Origin: DSOS01 sp035286585
Lineage (GTDB): Bacteria > Chloroflexota > Anaerolineae > Anaerolineales > UBA4823
DNA length: 5,371 nt
Direction of reading: 5' to 3'
Assembly (NCBI GenBank): GCA_035286585.1
Contig: DATEDC010000214.1
Span: forward strand, 1-5,371
Position numbers and translations under genes: made by a program. Shown piece after piece: positions 1-5,371 of the stretch. How positions within the stretch are numbered: position 1 is the stretch's first letter; each line of letters begins with the position of its first letter. A model generated the notes under the pieces. That model searched no databases, was not told the DNA's origin, and saw nothing but the letters and a program-made list of their open reading frames with translations.

Positions 1-1301
1 CCGCAGCGCTGGAAAGCGTCGATCCGGGGGTTGCCATCGCCCGCCACGTGCAGCGCAGGGGGGAGGTGCTGAGCGCAGCGGGGAAGGATTACCATCTGCC
101 GGATTACGGGCGTGTAATTGTTGTTGGAGCAGGGAAGGCGGGCGCCCCGATGGCGCGGACGGTCTCTGGGCTGCTCGGGGAGCTCCTGGAGAGCGGGATC
201 GTGATCGTCAAAGAAGGCCACCGCGGCGGGAGCGAGCGTGCGTCTCATCCGAAGCTGGAGATCCTGGAGGCAGGGCATCCACTGCCGGATGAGCGCGGCC
301 TTGTGGGTACCCGCAGGATTATCGAGCTGCTTGAAACCACCCGGGAAGACGACCTGGTGCTGGTCTTGATATCGGGCGGGGGCTCGGCGCTGCTGACTGC
401 GCCTGCGGCGGAGGTTGGGCTTGAAGACCTGCAAAGGCTGACGGATGAACTGCTGAGGAGCGGCGCGACGATCCAGGAGATCAACACCCTGCGCAAGCAC
501 CTGGACCTGGTCAAAGGTGGGCAACTGGCAAGGCTGGCAGCGCCAGCGGAAGTGCTCGCGTTGATACTTTCCGATGTGGTCGGCAACCCGCTCGAAGCTA
601 TCGCCTCCGGTCCCACAGCAGCAGACCCTTCCACTTATGCGGACGCCCTGTCGGTATTGGAGCGTTATGAGCTGAGCGGAAAGACCCCGCAACCCGTGTT
701 GAGCCATCTCCAGCGCGGCGCGGCAGGAGAATACCCCGAAACCCCCAAGCCGGACGAGGGGCTGTTTGCGAAGGTGAACAACGTAATCATCGGGGACAAC
801 CTGCAGGCCGCCGAGGCCGCGCTGGAACAAGCCCGCAAGGAGGGTTTCAACAGCCTGCTGCTGACCACCTACCTGCAAGGTGAAGCCCGCCAGGCAGGCA
901 GGCTGCTGGCAGCCATCCTGCGCCAGGTCGCCGCCAACGAGCAGCCTTTGCCCCGCCCGGCCTGCCTGATAGCCGGGGGCGAGACGACGGTTACCGTCCG
1001 CGGCGTCGGCCTCGGTGGGCGCAATCAAGAGCTGGCTCTGGGGGCGGTGGCTGAACTGGCTGGCTTAGAGAGAGTGGCCCTGCTGACTCTAGCGACCGAT
1101 GGTGGCGACGGTCCCACCGACGCCGCCGGCGCTATCGTGAGCGGAGAGACCTGGCAGCGGGCGAAACAAGCCCAGCTGGCCCCACTCGAGTTCCTCGAGC
1201 GCAACGATGCGTATCACTTTTTTCAGGCGTTAGGGGATTTACTGCTCACCGGTCCGACGCAGACCAATGTGAATGACCTGGCGTTTCTATTCGCCTTTTG
1301 A
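1..1301 (+). CDS. Glycerate 2-kinase, MOFRL/DUF4147 family (5'-truncated by window edge)
   Basis: Cytosolic enzyme expected to phosphorylate D-glycerate with ATP to 2-phosphoglycerate, feeding glycerate from serine, glyoxylate or sugar-acid breakdown into lower glycolysis. The frame is open from the left edge (first full codon at base 3), so about 432 codons are visible and a short N-terminal piece is missing. A GTG at 48 could be called as a start, but the 15 codons before it already read like the family's N-terminal helix (ALESVDPG...), so it is probably internal. Numbering from base 3, the N-terminal DUF4147 domain has VVGAGKAGAPMA with Lys45 and the SGGGSALL loop near 124-131. The C-terminal MOFRL domain has GGET near 325, GLGGRNQELAL with Arg340, DGGDGPTDAAG near 366-376 and TGPTQTNVND near 416-425. 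Lys45 and Arg340 match the active-site Lys and Arg reported for the Thermotoga maritima enzyme. It converges on the lipoprotein gene. The family assignment is firm; substrate stereochemistry and product position are inferred. Confidence 0.94.
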   Translation, partial: AALESVDPGVAIARHVQRRGEVLSAAGKDYHLPDYGRVIVVGAGKAGAPMARTVSGLLGELLESGIVIVKEGHRGGSERASHPKLEILEAGHPLPDERGLVGTRRIIELLETTREDDLVLVLISGGGSALLTAPAAEVGLEDLQRLTDELLRSGATIQEINTLRKHLDLVKGGQLARLAAPAEVLALILSDVVGNPLEAIASGPTAADPSTYADALSVLERYELSGKTPQPVLSHLQRGAAGEYPETPKPDEGLFAKVNNVIIGDNLQAAEAALEQARKEGFNSLLLTTYLQGEARQAGRLLAAILRQVAANEQPLPRPACLIAGGETTVTVRGVGLGGRNQELALGAVAELAGLERVALLTLATDGGDGPTDAAGAIVSGETWQRAKQAQLAPLEFLERNDAYHFFQALGDLLLTGPTQTNVNDLAFLFAF

Positions 1302-1306
1302 GGGCT

Positions 1307-1328
1307 GGCGAGTTAACCGAGTTTCGCC
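1307..1328. terminator. Small stem-loop between convergent genes (possible weak terminator)
   Basis: GGCGAG at 1307-1312 pairs with TTCGCC at 1323-1328 (five Watson-Crick pairs plus one G-U) around a 10-base loop. It fills almost the whole gap between the two convergent stop codons. TCGCC at 1291-1295 inside the kinase end could pair with the same left arm instead. There is no clear T-run on either side, so a role in ending transcription of one or both genes is inferred only from position. Confidence 0.3.
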
Positions 1329-2831
1329 CTAGGGGCTTTCTCCAATCAGAAAGCCATCGCTGGCACAGTGCGTCTCCCCTTGGGGATAATACACGCAAAC
1401 CTGGTAGGGTATCAGGGTGCCGTTGGGGGCGCTGATCGCAGCCACCTGGATCAGGCTTTGTCCATTCTGCCCGGTGGGCGGCATGTAATAGTGGTCCTCG
1501 GCGCCATCGGGCAATTGAACGATTAGATCTGGCTCTACGCCGTTCACCGGCAGGTTCTCTTCGAGGAGCCTGATTTCGATTTCCTGGCGCTGCCCGGGTG
1601 CGATGATCGAGTAGCGCTCCCAGACCTGGAGCAGGACGCCTTTTTGTGGGGCGGTTGGATCACCCGGCTTTGGTTGAACGGCGCTGGCGGGTTCATCCGC
1701 CTGAGCCGCTGTGTCCCCGCGCGCCTCGCCTGCCTGGCTGGCAGCGGGAAGCACCGCCTGGACCTCCAAATCCTGATACAGATACCCGAGCGGAACGGGG
1801 ACGATCAATGCGGGGTAATTCTCCCGCCGGTGTTGCTCCAGGCAAACGTTCAGGAAGCACTGGCGCCAGATATCGTCGCGATACGGCCCGAAACGGCTGA
1901 TTGGGGGACCAGCGGCATCGTAGCCGCCGTGATAAGCAAAGTAATCGATGAAAGCCCGTGGCACGTTGAAGCCGAGCTCACCCTGGATGCGATAGAACTC
2001 GAAAGTGGGGTCCCCATTGGGGTTTTCAAACGAGTCGGGGGCGATTCCCAGCCGGACAGTTACCGGGCGCAAGGTGACCCGCTCCGGATGGGACGAGTCG
2101 GAGATCAGCACGAGGTTGCCAAAGACCTGCTCCCGAAACCCATCCGGGGTGGTGTAGACCTCCTTCAGTGCCCAGCCGGCGAAATCCGACCCCAGGCGAA
2201 GGACGATAGGACTGAAATGCGGATCGGTCTGAGCGGGGAGGACGACTTCCGCCTCTGGCGAAACCTGGGAGGTGCACATCGCGGCGCACTTTACGGCTCC
2301 ATAGGCAAGCAGGCGTGCGCTCCCGGGAGGGTCGCTCACCAGGCGGTAAAAACCCAGGTTCTCGAAATGCTGCTCAAAGCGATTTTTTTGCGGGTTGAAG
2401 TGCATTGCGGAGATCGGCAAACCGACAACCGCTCTTCCCATCAGTCTCTCGTACAAGGGGACGAATTCGTCGAAGATCGAATGACCACCCAGGTAATATT
2501 CACCCGACTGGGGCGGAGGGGGGATAGCTGGTTCGCTCAGACCTAAATCAACGCCGATTGGCAGCAAAAAGAAACGCTGGCTCGCCCGGGCATTGGGGTC
2601 GTGACCAAGCAGGGCATTCACCGTGTACTGGTAGCTCCGCTCCCCATACATGAACAAATGGGAGATCGAAGGCCCGAGGAGGCTCTCGCCTCCCAGCATT
2701 TCATAGAAAGTCTTGAAAAAGGGGTCGATGACTGGCTGCGCAGCGGCGATTTGCGCCACCCCCTCGCTGCAGGCTGCTGTAGTCAAGAGAACGCCAGATA
2801 ATACCAGCAGCAAAAGCAGGCGATGCAACAT
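1329..2831 (-). CDS. Exported lipoprotein with three degenerate LGFP-like repeats and a C-terminal beta-sandwich-like domain
   Basis: Function unknown; probably anchored on the outer face of the cytoplasmic membrane. I chose the ATG at 2831 (500 aa). It puts a compact signal peptide first (His-Arg, then a Leu/Val-rich core) ending in a lipobox-like TTAAC with lipidated Cys21, and AAGGGG lies 8 bases upstream. ATG 2849 and TTG 2876 are in frame but would add a non-signal-like N-terminus. Repeat 1 is near 36-95 (FFKTFYEMLGG, LLGPSIS). Repeat 2 is near 118-163 (YERLMGRAVVGLPIS, then RFEQHF). Repeat 3 is near 293-335 (FIDYFAYHGG, AGPPIS, CLEQH). Residues about 195-265 form a beta-rich segment with VFGNLVL and LRPVTVRLG. 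A low-complexity Ala/Gln/Glu/Pro linker (about 362-397) leads to a C-terminal beta-rich domain (about 398-495), perhaps Ig-like. Apart from Cys21 there are six cysteines in three local pairs. The repeat pattern resembles that of secreted Chloroflexota proteins; binding to wall or polysaccharide is only a guess. It appears monocistronic. Confidence 0.85.
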   Translation of the reverse strand: MLHRLLLLLVLSGVLLTTAACSEGVAQIAAAQPVIDPFFKTFYEMLGGESLLGPSISHLFMYGERSYQYTVNALLGHDPNARASQRFFLLPIGVDLGLSEPAIPPPPQSGEYYLGGHSIFDEFVPLYERLMGRAVVGLPISAMHFNPQKNRFEQHFENLGFYRLVSDPPGSARLLAYGAVKCAAMCTSQVSPEAEVVLPAQTDPHFSPIVLRLGSDFAGWALKEVYTTPDGFREQVFGNLVLISDSSHPERVTLRPVTVRLGIAPDSFENPNGDPTFEFYRIQGELGFNVPRAFIDYFAYHGGYDAAGPPISRFGPYRDDIWRQCFLNVCLEQHRRENYPALIVPVPLGYLYQDLEVQAVLPAASQAGEARGDTAAQADEPASAVQPKPGDPTAPQKGVLLQVWERYSIIAPGQRQEIEIRLLEENLPVNGVEPDLIVQLPDGAEDHYYMPPTGQNGQSLIQVAAISAPNGTLIPYQVCVYYPQGETHCASDGFLIGESP

Positions 2832-2839
2832 AATAGCCG

Positions 2840-2845
2840 CCCCTT
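2840..2845 (-). promoter_or_regulatory. Ribosome binding site for the lipoprotein gene
   Basis: On the minus strand AAGGGG stands 8 bases before the ATG at 2831. It supports this start over the in-frame ATG at 2849 and TTG at 2876, both of which would swallow the site. The start it selects also places the signal peptide at the very N-terminus. Confidence 0.55.
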
Positions 2846-2879
2846 CCATCCGTTTCGGCATAGTTCTTTGACCCAATTA

Positions 2880-2909
2880 GGTATAACGGCAATTCGCATG
2901 GTTTGTTAC
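2880..2909 (-). promoter_or_regulatory. Weak sigma-70-like promoter candidate for the lipoprotein gene
   Basis: On the minus strand GTAACA (+ strand 2904-2909) and TATACC (2880-2885) are separated by 18 bases; each matches 4 of 6 consensus positions. Transcription would begin near 2873, leaving about 40 bases of leader before the ATG at 2831 and excluding the TTG at 2876 as a start. Such matches arise by chance in AT-rich DNA. Confidence 0.2.
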
Positions 2910-3029
2910 ATATGGTGGCAGCGCCTACAAAAAAATATTTTGAGGAATCTGAAATTATCAATAATAATGATGCATACAAATTCAGAAAAAATGAATGCCG
3001 ATGGCTGCTTAATCATTTGCAAGGTCGTG

Positions 3030-3058
3030 TTGCTCATTTAGCCATCTGAGGGTAAGAT
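3030..3058 (+). promoter_or_regulatory. Sigma-70-like promoter candidate for the radical SAM/hydrolase operon
   Basis: TTGCTC at 3030-3035 and TAAGAT at 3053-3058 are exactly 17 bases apart; the first matches 3 of 6 and the second 4 of 6 consensus positions. The start of transcription would fall near 3065, giving a leader of about 50 bases before the ATG at 3117. That would make the upstream in-frame TTG at 3063 unusable. Confidence 0.33.
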
Positions 3059-3102
3059 TTATTTGAAAGTCAAACAGGGCGTTTCGGCTCGGTGGAACCA
3101 TG

Positions 3103-3108
3103 AAGGAG
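3103..3108 (+). promoter_or_regulatory. Ribosome binding site deciding the radical SAM gene start
   Basis: AAGGAG ends 8 bases before the ATG at 3117 and is close to the ideal Shine-Dalgarno sequence. An alternative TTG at 3063 also has a GAGGGT element 8-9 bases upstream, but it would add 18 residues with no family resemblance. Confidence 0.7.
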
Positions 3109-3116
3109 CAAAGCAG

Positions 3117-4055
3117 ATGGGCTCTTTTCGACCTGCCTATCTAGAATTGCTGGATAGCGGGGAGCTCAAGCGGCGGGCAGCAGTTGCTTACGAGCATCTC
3201 TCGGTGTGCGATGTGTGCGCCTGGAAATGCCCGGTGGATCGGCGGGCCGGCAAGCTGGGGATGTGCCGGACGGGTGAGCGAGCCAAAATCAGCAGCTACG
3301 GAGCCCACCTGGGGGAGGAAGATCCCTTGCGCGGCTGGCGGGGTTCAGGGACGATCTTCTTTTCCCGCTGCAACCTGCGCTGTCAATACTGCCAGAATTT
3401 CGATATCAGCCAAAGCGATGTTGGGGAGGAAATCGAGCTGGTAAGACTGGCAGCCATCATGCTCGAATTGCAGGCTTACGGCTGCCACAACATCAACTTT
3501 GTATCGCCCTCGCATGTGGTGCCGCAAATCCTGAGGGCGGTGCTGATCGCGGCTGAAGCGGGACTCCGCCTGCCGCTGGTGTACAACACCGGCGGGTACG
3601 ATTCGCTCGAGATGCTTGAACTGCTGGACGGCGTTATCGATATCTATATGCCGGATATGAAATACGCCAGCGCACAACTGGCGAAGATCTATTCCAAAGC
3701 CAGCGATTACCCGGCGATTAATCAGGCCGCGGTGCGTGAGATGTACCGCCAGGTGGGGGATTTGCAAATCAATGGGCGCGGTTTAGCCACGCGCGGGCTG
3801 TTAGTTCGGCACCTGGTGCTCCCCGACAATCTGGCTGGCAGCGACCAGATTGTCCGCTTCCTGGCGGAGGAAATCTCTTCCAACACGTACCTGAACCTGA
3901 TGGACCAGTACCACCCGGCACACAAAGCCAGCCAGTATCCCAAGCTCAACCGGCGCATCACGCGGCATGAATTCGAGGTAGCGGTGCAGGCAGCCAGGCA
4001 AGCCGGTCTGCAGCGTTTGGATGAACGCAAGCCGCTTGCCTGGATTCTAGGTTGA
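3117..4055 (+). CDS. PflX-like radical SAM protein (COG1313 type)
   Basis: Predicted cytosolic iron-sulfur protein that cleaves S-adenosylmethionine to make a 5'-deoxyadenosyl radical. It belongs to the group related to pyruvate formate-lyase activating enzymes and often labelled PflX, whose true substrates are not established. From ATG 3117 it has 312 aa, and its PAYLELLDSGELKRR opening is typical of the family. Four cysteines at 31, 34, 38 and 50 (CX2CX3CX11C) precede the radical SAM core and could bind a second metal or cluster. HLGEEDPLRGWRGSGTIFFS (about 63-83) leads into the CX3CX2C cluster motif (CNLRCQYC, Cys85, Cys89, Cys92) and QNFDIS. Later signatures are SPSHVVP (130-136), YNTGGYD (156-162), YMPDMKY (177-183), RHLVLPDN (231-238) and MDQYHP (262-267). 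All expected motifs are intact. The hydrolase gene follows after 26 bp, suggesting one transcript. No glycyl-radical enzyme lies in the window, so an activase role is unproven. Confidence 0.9.
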   Translation: MGSFRPAYLELLDSGELKRRAAVAYEHLSVCDVCAWKCPVDRRAGKLGMCRTGERAKISSYGAHLGEEDPLRGWRGSGTIFFSRCNLRCQYCQNFDISQSDVGEEIELVRLAAIMLELQAYGCHNINFVSPSHVVPQILRAVLIAAEAGLRLPLVYNTGGYDSLEMLELLDGVIDIYMPDMKYASAQLAKIYSKASDYPAINQAAVREMYRQVGDLQINGRGLATRGLLVRHLVLPDNLAGSDQIVRFLAEEISSNTYLNLMDQYHPAHKASQYPKLNRRITRHEFEVAVQAARQAGLQRLDERKPLAWILG

Positions 4056-4081
4056 GAGGCCTGCAAGGGTGAGCCACACTG

Positions 4082-5023
4082 GTGATAAAGAATAAAAATA
4101 GAACTGAGGCGCCTGCACGCTGGTCGATAAGGCGGTTGGCAAAATACCTGTCGATCAGCCTGCTGGTCGGGGTGTTCATCGCCGCGCTGCTCGATATCGG
4201 CCTTGCCTGGGGATATATCTGGTTTCTGATGCACCCCGGTTGCCCGCTTGATAACCAGACTGTGAAAGCGCCCGCGGTGGAGGTGTGGCTGCAGGCAGGG
4301 GAAGGGAGGCGGCTGATGGTATGGTATTCCCCACCCCAAAACGGGGCAGTTGTCATCGCCCTGGGAGGCCTGGAAGGGGCTCTGGGGGGAAACCTGCCGC
4401 CAGTCCACTTTTTAATCGAGCGGGGATATGGGGCGCTGCAGATCGGCAGCCGGGCCTGCGCGCGGCCGCCCCTGCCGGTCACCTTGGGAGCCCGTGAAGC
4501 GGATGAGGTTGCCGCAGCCCTGGAATTCCTTCAGGCGCAAAGGGAAGTGCAGCGGGTGGGGATTATGGGCTATTCGATGGGCGCGGCGGCGGCGATCCGC
4601 TCCGCCGCCAGGTATGCGGAGATCGAAGCGGTGGTTGCGGAGGGCGGGTATTTCAACCTGGGGGAGGATATCGTCGAAACAGGCGGGAATGAGCCGCTTG
4701 CCCGGCGGATTTTTTACTACACGATTGCGGGTGCCTACTGGCTTCAGAGCGGGATAAACCCCTGGGAGATCAGCCCCATCGAGGATCTGCCAGCCATCAG
4801 TCCGAGAGCGGTTTTGTTGATCTACGGCGAACATGAGGCCTCCAGCGGGCGGGCGGAAGCCCAGTATGCCGCCGCTTTGGAACCCCGCTTCCTGTGGATC
4901 GTGCCAGGCGGAACGCACGGGGGTAATTACCGCCAGGCAACGCAGGAATACGAGCGGCGGGTGCTGGAATTCTTTGATCAGACCTTGACAGGAAACAATC
5001 CAATGGTAAACTTTTTGCCATGA
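4082..5023 (+). CDS. Membrane-anchored alpha/beta hydrolase (serine hydrolase)
   Basis: Predicted hydrolase of unknown substrate, 313 aa, starting at GTG 4082 with an AAGGGTGAG-like ribosome binding site ending 8 bases upstream. A basic N-terminus (KNKNR...RR) precedes one hydrophobic segment at about 22-50, which looks like a membrane anchor with no clear signal-peptidase site. By the positive-inside rule the catalytic domain would then be extracytoplasmic. The alpha/beta fold covers about 65-300: VVIALGG strand (90-96), nucleophile elbow GYSMG with Ser165, and GGTHGG with likely catalytic His279. The acid is probably Glu252 in LLIYGEHE, where many relatives have Asp. The region 182-235 (AEGGYFNLGEDIVE and following) looks like a short cap. 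It lies 26 bp after the radical SAM gene and is probably co-transcribed. Esterase, lipase or peptidase activity cannot be told apart from sequence. The fold call is confident, the substrate unknown. Confidence 0.87.
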   Translation: MIKNKNRTEAPARWSIRRLAKYLSISLLVGVFIAALLDIGLAWGYIWFLMHPGCPLDNQTVKAPAVEVWLQAGEGRRLMVWYSPPQNGAVVIALGGLEGALGGNLPPVHFLIERGYGALQIGSRACARPPLPVTLGAREADEVAAALEFLQAQREVQRVGIMGYSMGAAAAIRSAARYAEIEAVVAEGGYFNLGEDIVETGGNEPLARRIFYYTIAGAYWLQSGINPWEISPIEDLPAISPRAVLLIYGEHEASSGRAEAQYAAALEPRFLWIVPGGTHGGNYRQATQEYERRVLEFFDQTLTGNNPMVNFLP

Positions 5024-5050
5024 TCGCTCTCATCTGCACGAGCACGTCTA

Positions 5051-5070
5051 CTGCCCCGGCCCCTGCCCCG
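5051..5070 (+). repeat. Short C-rich direct repeat
   Basis: CTGCCCCG occurs at 5051-5058 and again at 5063-5070, 12 bases apart, in a C-rich stretch directly after the hydrolase gene. Nothing more can be said of its role; it may be chance in C-rich DNA, or a place where Rho could load. Confidence 0.4.
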
Positions 5071-5092
5071 CGGAAGCCGCTCCAGGCTTTCG
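5071..5092 (+). other. Stem-loop in the hydrolase-proS gap
   Basis: CGGAAGCC at 5071-5078 pairs with GGCTTTCG at 5085-5092 (eight pairs, one of them G-U) around the six-base loop GCTCCA. No T-run follows. It may be part of the 3' end of the upstream transcript or of a proS leader. Confidence 0.35.
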
Positions 5093-5136
5093 GGTTCTAG
5101 GGATTCGGCTGGCAGTGGAACGCCCTTTGCCCACAA

Positions 5137-5170
5137 CCGCCCTCTGGACTGAAAGCCAACCAGAGGGCGG
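5137..5170 (+). terminator. Strong 11-bp stem-loop upstream of proS (terminator or attenuator candidate)
   Basis: CCGCCCTCTGG at 5137-5147 is perfectly complementary to CCAGAGGGCGG at 5160-5170, with a 12-base loop. It is followed by ATTACATTATT, which is AT-rich but not a clean T-run, so it is a plausible rather than textbook intrinsic terminator for the radical SAM/hydrolase operon. CGCCCTTTG at 5121-5129 can pair with the same right arm (nine pairs, one G-U), so two exclusive structures are possible. Being upstream of an aminoacyl-tRNA synthetase gene, it could also act in attenuation, but this is inference. Confidence 0.5.
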
Positions 5171-5242
5171 ATTACATTATTGCCCATGGATACAACGGTT
5201 AGGTTGATTGGCTTACCCAGAAAACGAACTAGGAGGTTTAGA

Positions 5243-5371
5243 ATGCGCTTATCCCAACTATTCGGCCAGACACTGCGCGAGGCTCCCGCGGAGGCGGATA
5301 TCCCCAGCCACCAGCTTTTGGTGAGAGCCGGTTTCATCCGCCAGCTCGCCGCGGGCATATTCAGCTACCTG
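5243..5371 (+). CDS. proS: Prolyl-tRNA synthetase, N-terminal part (3'-truncated by window edge)
   Basis: Class II aminoacyl-tRNA synthetase that charges tRNA-Pro with proline in the cytosol. Only the first 43 codons are inside the window and the frame stays open to the edge. The visible protein begins MRLSQLFGQTLREAP and continues with SHQLLVRAGFIRQLAAGIFSYL, which is the highly conserved N-terminus of bacterial-type ProS (start of the catalytic domain, leading into motif 1). AGGAGG at 5231-5236 stands six bases before the ATG, an excellent ribosome binding site that fixes the start. Whether the editing (INS) domain of long bacterial ProS is present cannot be seen. It lies 219 bp after the hydrolase gene, with a strong hairpin between, so it is probably a separate transcription unit. 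Its promoter should lie between 5171 and 5230, but I found no convincing match there. Confidence 0.95.
   Translation, partial: MRLSQLFGQTLREAPAEADIPSHQLLVRAGFIRQLAAGIFSYL

Larger units (their letters stand above)
2832..3116. other. AT-rich divergent intergenic region
   Basis: This gap separates the divergent lipoprotein and radical SAM genes and should carry both promoters. Its core is much richer in A+T than the coding sequence around it: by hand count only 17 of 70 bases at 2931-3000 are G or C. It includes the 10-base palindrome AAAATATTTT at 2932-2941 and A-runs at 2929-2935 and 2985-2991. I see no convincing gene. A 24-codon reading frame (ATG at about 2969 to TAG at 3041) has no Shine-Dalgarno site at usable distance. 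No strong inverted repeat suggests a riboswitch or small RNA. Confidence 0.7.

Noticed and set aside
48..50. GTG at 48 as the true start of the glycerate kinase.
   Set aside because: The frame stays open to the left edge, and the codons before 48 encode a family-typical N-terminal helix, so the gene most likely begins outside the window.
1644..2546. A 300-codon open frame on the plus strand, antisense to the lipoprotein gene.
   Set aside because: It lies wholly inside the lipoprotein gene in a GC-rich region where antisense frames stay open by chance. Its protein shows no domain or signal sequence, whereas the minus-strand frame has a signal peptide, lipobox and repeats.
2969..3041. A 24-codon reading frame just upstream of the radical SAM gene, as a leader peptide or small protein.
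   Set aside because: There is no Shine-Dalgarno site within usable distance, no run of regulatory codons and no following attenuator hairpin. It lies in AT-rich DNA where short frames are expected, and it overlaps the candidate promoter.
3063..3116. TTG at 3063 as the start of the radical SAM protein, adding 18 residues.
   Set aside because: The ATG at 3117 has a better ribosome binding site (AAGGAG, 8 bases) and begins where family similarity begins. The best promoter candidate would start transcription at about this TTG.
3722..4482. Long minus-strand frames opposite the radical SAM and hydrolase genes.
   Set aside because: They run across two well-supported plus-strand genes, have no recognisable domain and read as low-information Arg/Pro/Ser-rich protein typical of shadow frames in GC-rich DNA.
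5111..5130. Possible T-box (tRNA-sensing riboswitch) for proS, suggested by GTGGAAC at 5115-5121.
   Set aside because: Only the TGGAAC core fits; the flanking AGGG and CCGCG parts of the T-box consensus are missing. The strong hairpin begins too far downstream to compete with it properly, and I see no stem I motifs in the roughly 85 bases upstream. An Infernal search with the Rfam T-box model would settle it.
1..5371. Search by eye for CRISPR repeats, transposase or integrase genes, terminal inverted repeats, and tRNA or rRNA genes.
   Set aside because: No regularly spaced repeats, mobile-element proteins or RNA genes were seen. Apart from the short gaps described, the window is filled by five ordinary coding regions.

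Overview
The window is a dense, high-GC bacterial chromosomal segment with five protein-coding genes, two of them cut by the window edges. The strongest taxonomic hint is the minus-strand lipoprotein. It carries degenerate FxxFY/HGG...G.PIS repeats and a VFGNLVL...V.LRP.....LG module, of a kind I associate with secreted proteins of Chloroflexota, especially Anaerolineae. That assignment is an inference from protein style, not from a marker gene. Nothing in the window looks like a phage, insertion sequence, CRISPR array or tRNA/rRNA gene.

Layout. At the left edge is the 3' part of a MOFRL-family glycerate 2-kinase gene (+ strand, start outside the window). It converges, with a gap of about 27 bp, on a gene for a 500-residue lipoprotein on the minus strand. 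Upstream of the lipoprotein lies a divergent, strikingly AT-rich intergenic region of about 285 bp that should hold outward promoters for both flanking genes. On the plus strand follow a PflX-like (COG1313-type) radical SAM protein and, 26 bp later, a membrane-anchored alpha/beta hydrolase, probably co-transcribed. A 219-bp gap then contains a strong 11-bp stem-loop with an alternative pairing partner. The window ends in the first 43 codons of prolyl-tRNA synthetase (proS), which has an excellent AGGAGG ribosome binding site.

How the genes relate. Glycerate kinase (entry of glycerate into glycolysis) and ProS (translation) are housekeeping functions and look like ordinary neighbours. The radical SAM protein and hydrolase form the only likely two-gene operon, but no glycyl-radical enzyme or other obvious substrate protein lies beside them, so their task is open. 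The lipoprotein is transcribed alone and is probably displayed on the outer face of the membrane. I see no convincing new multi-gene system. The most interesting items are the orphan radical SAM/hydrolase pair, the repeat-bearing lipoprotein with three local cysteine pairs, and the mutually exclusive hairpins ahead of proS.
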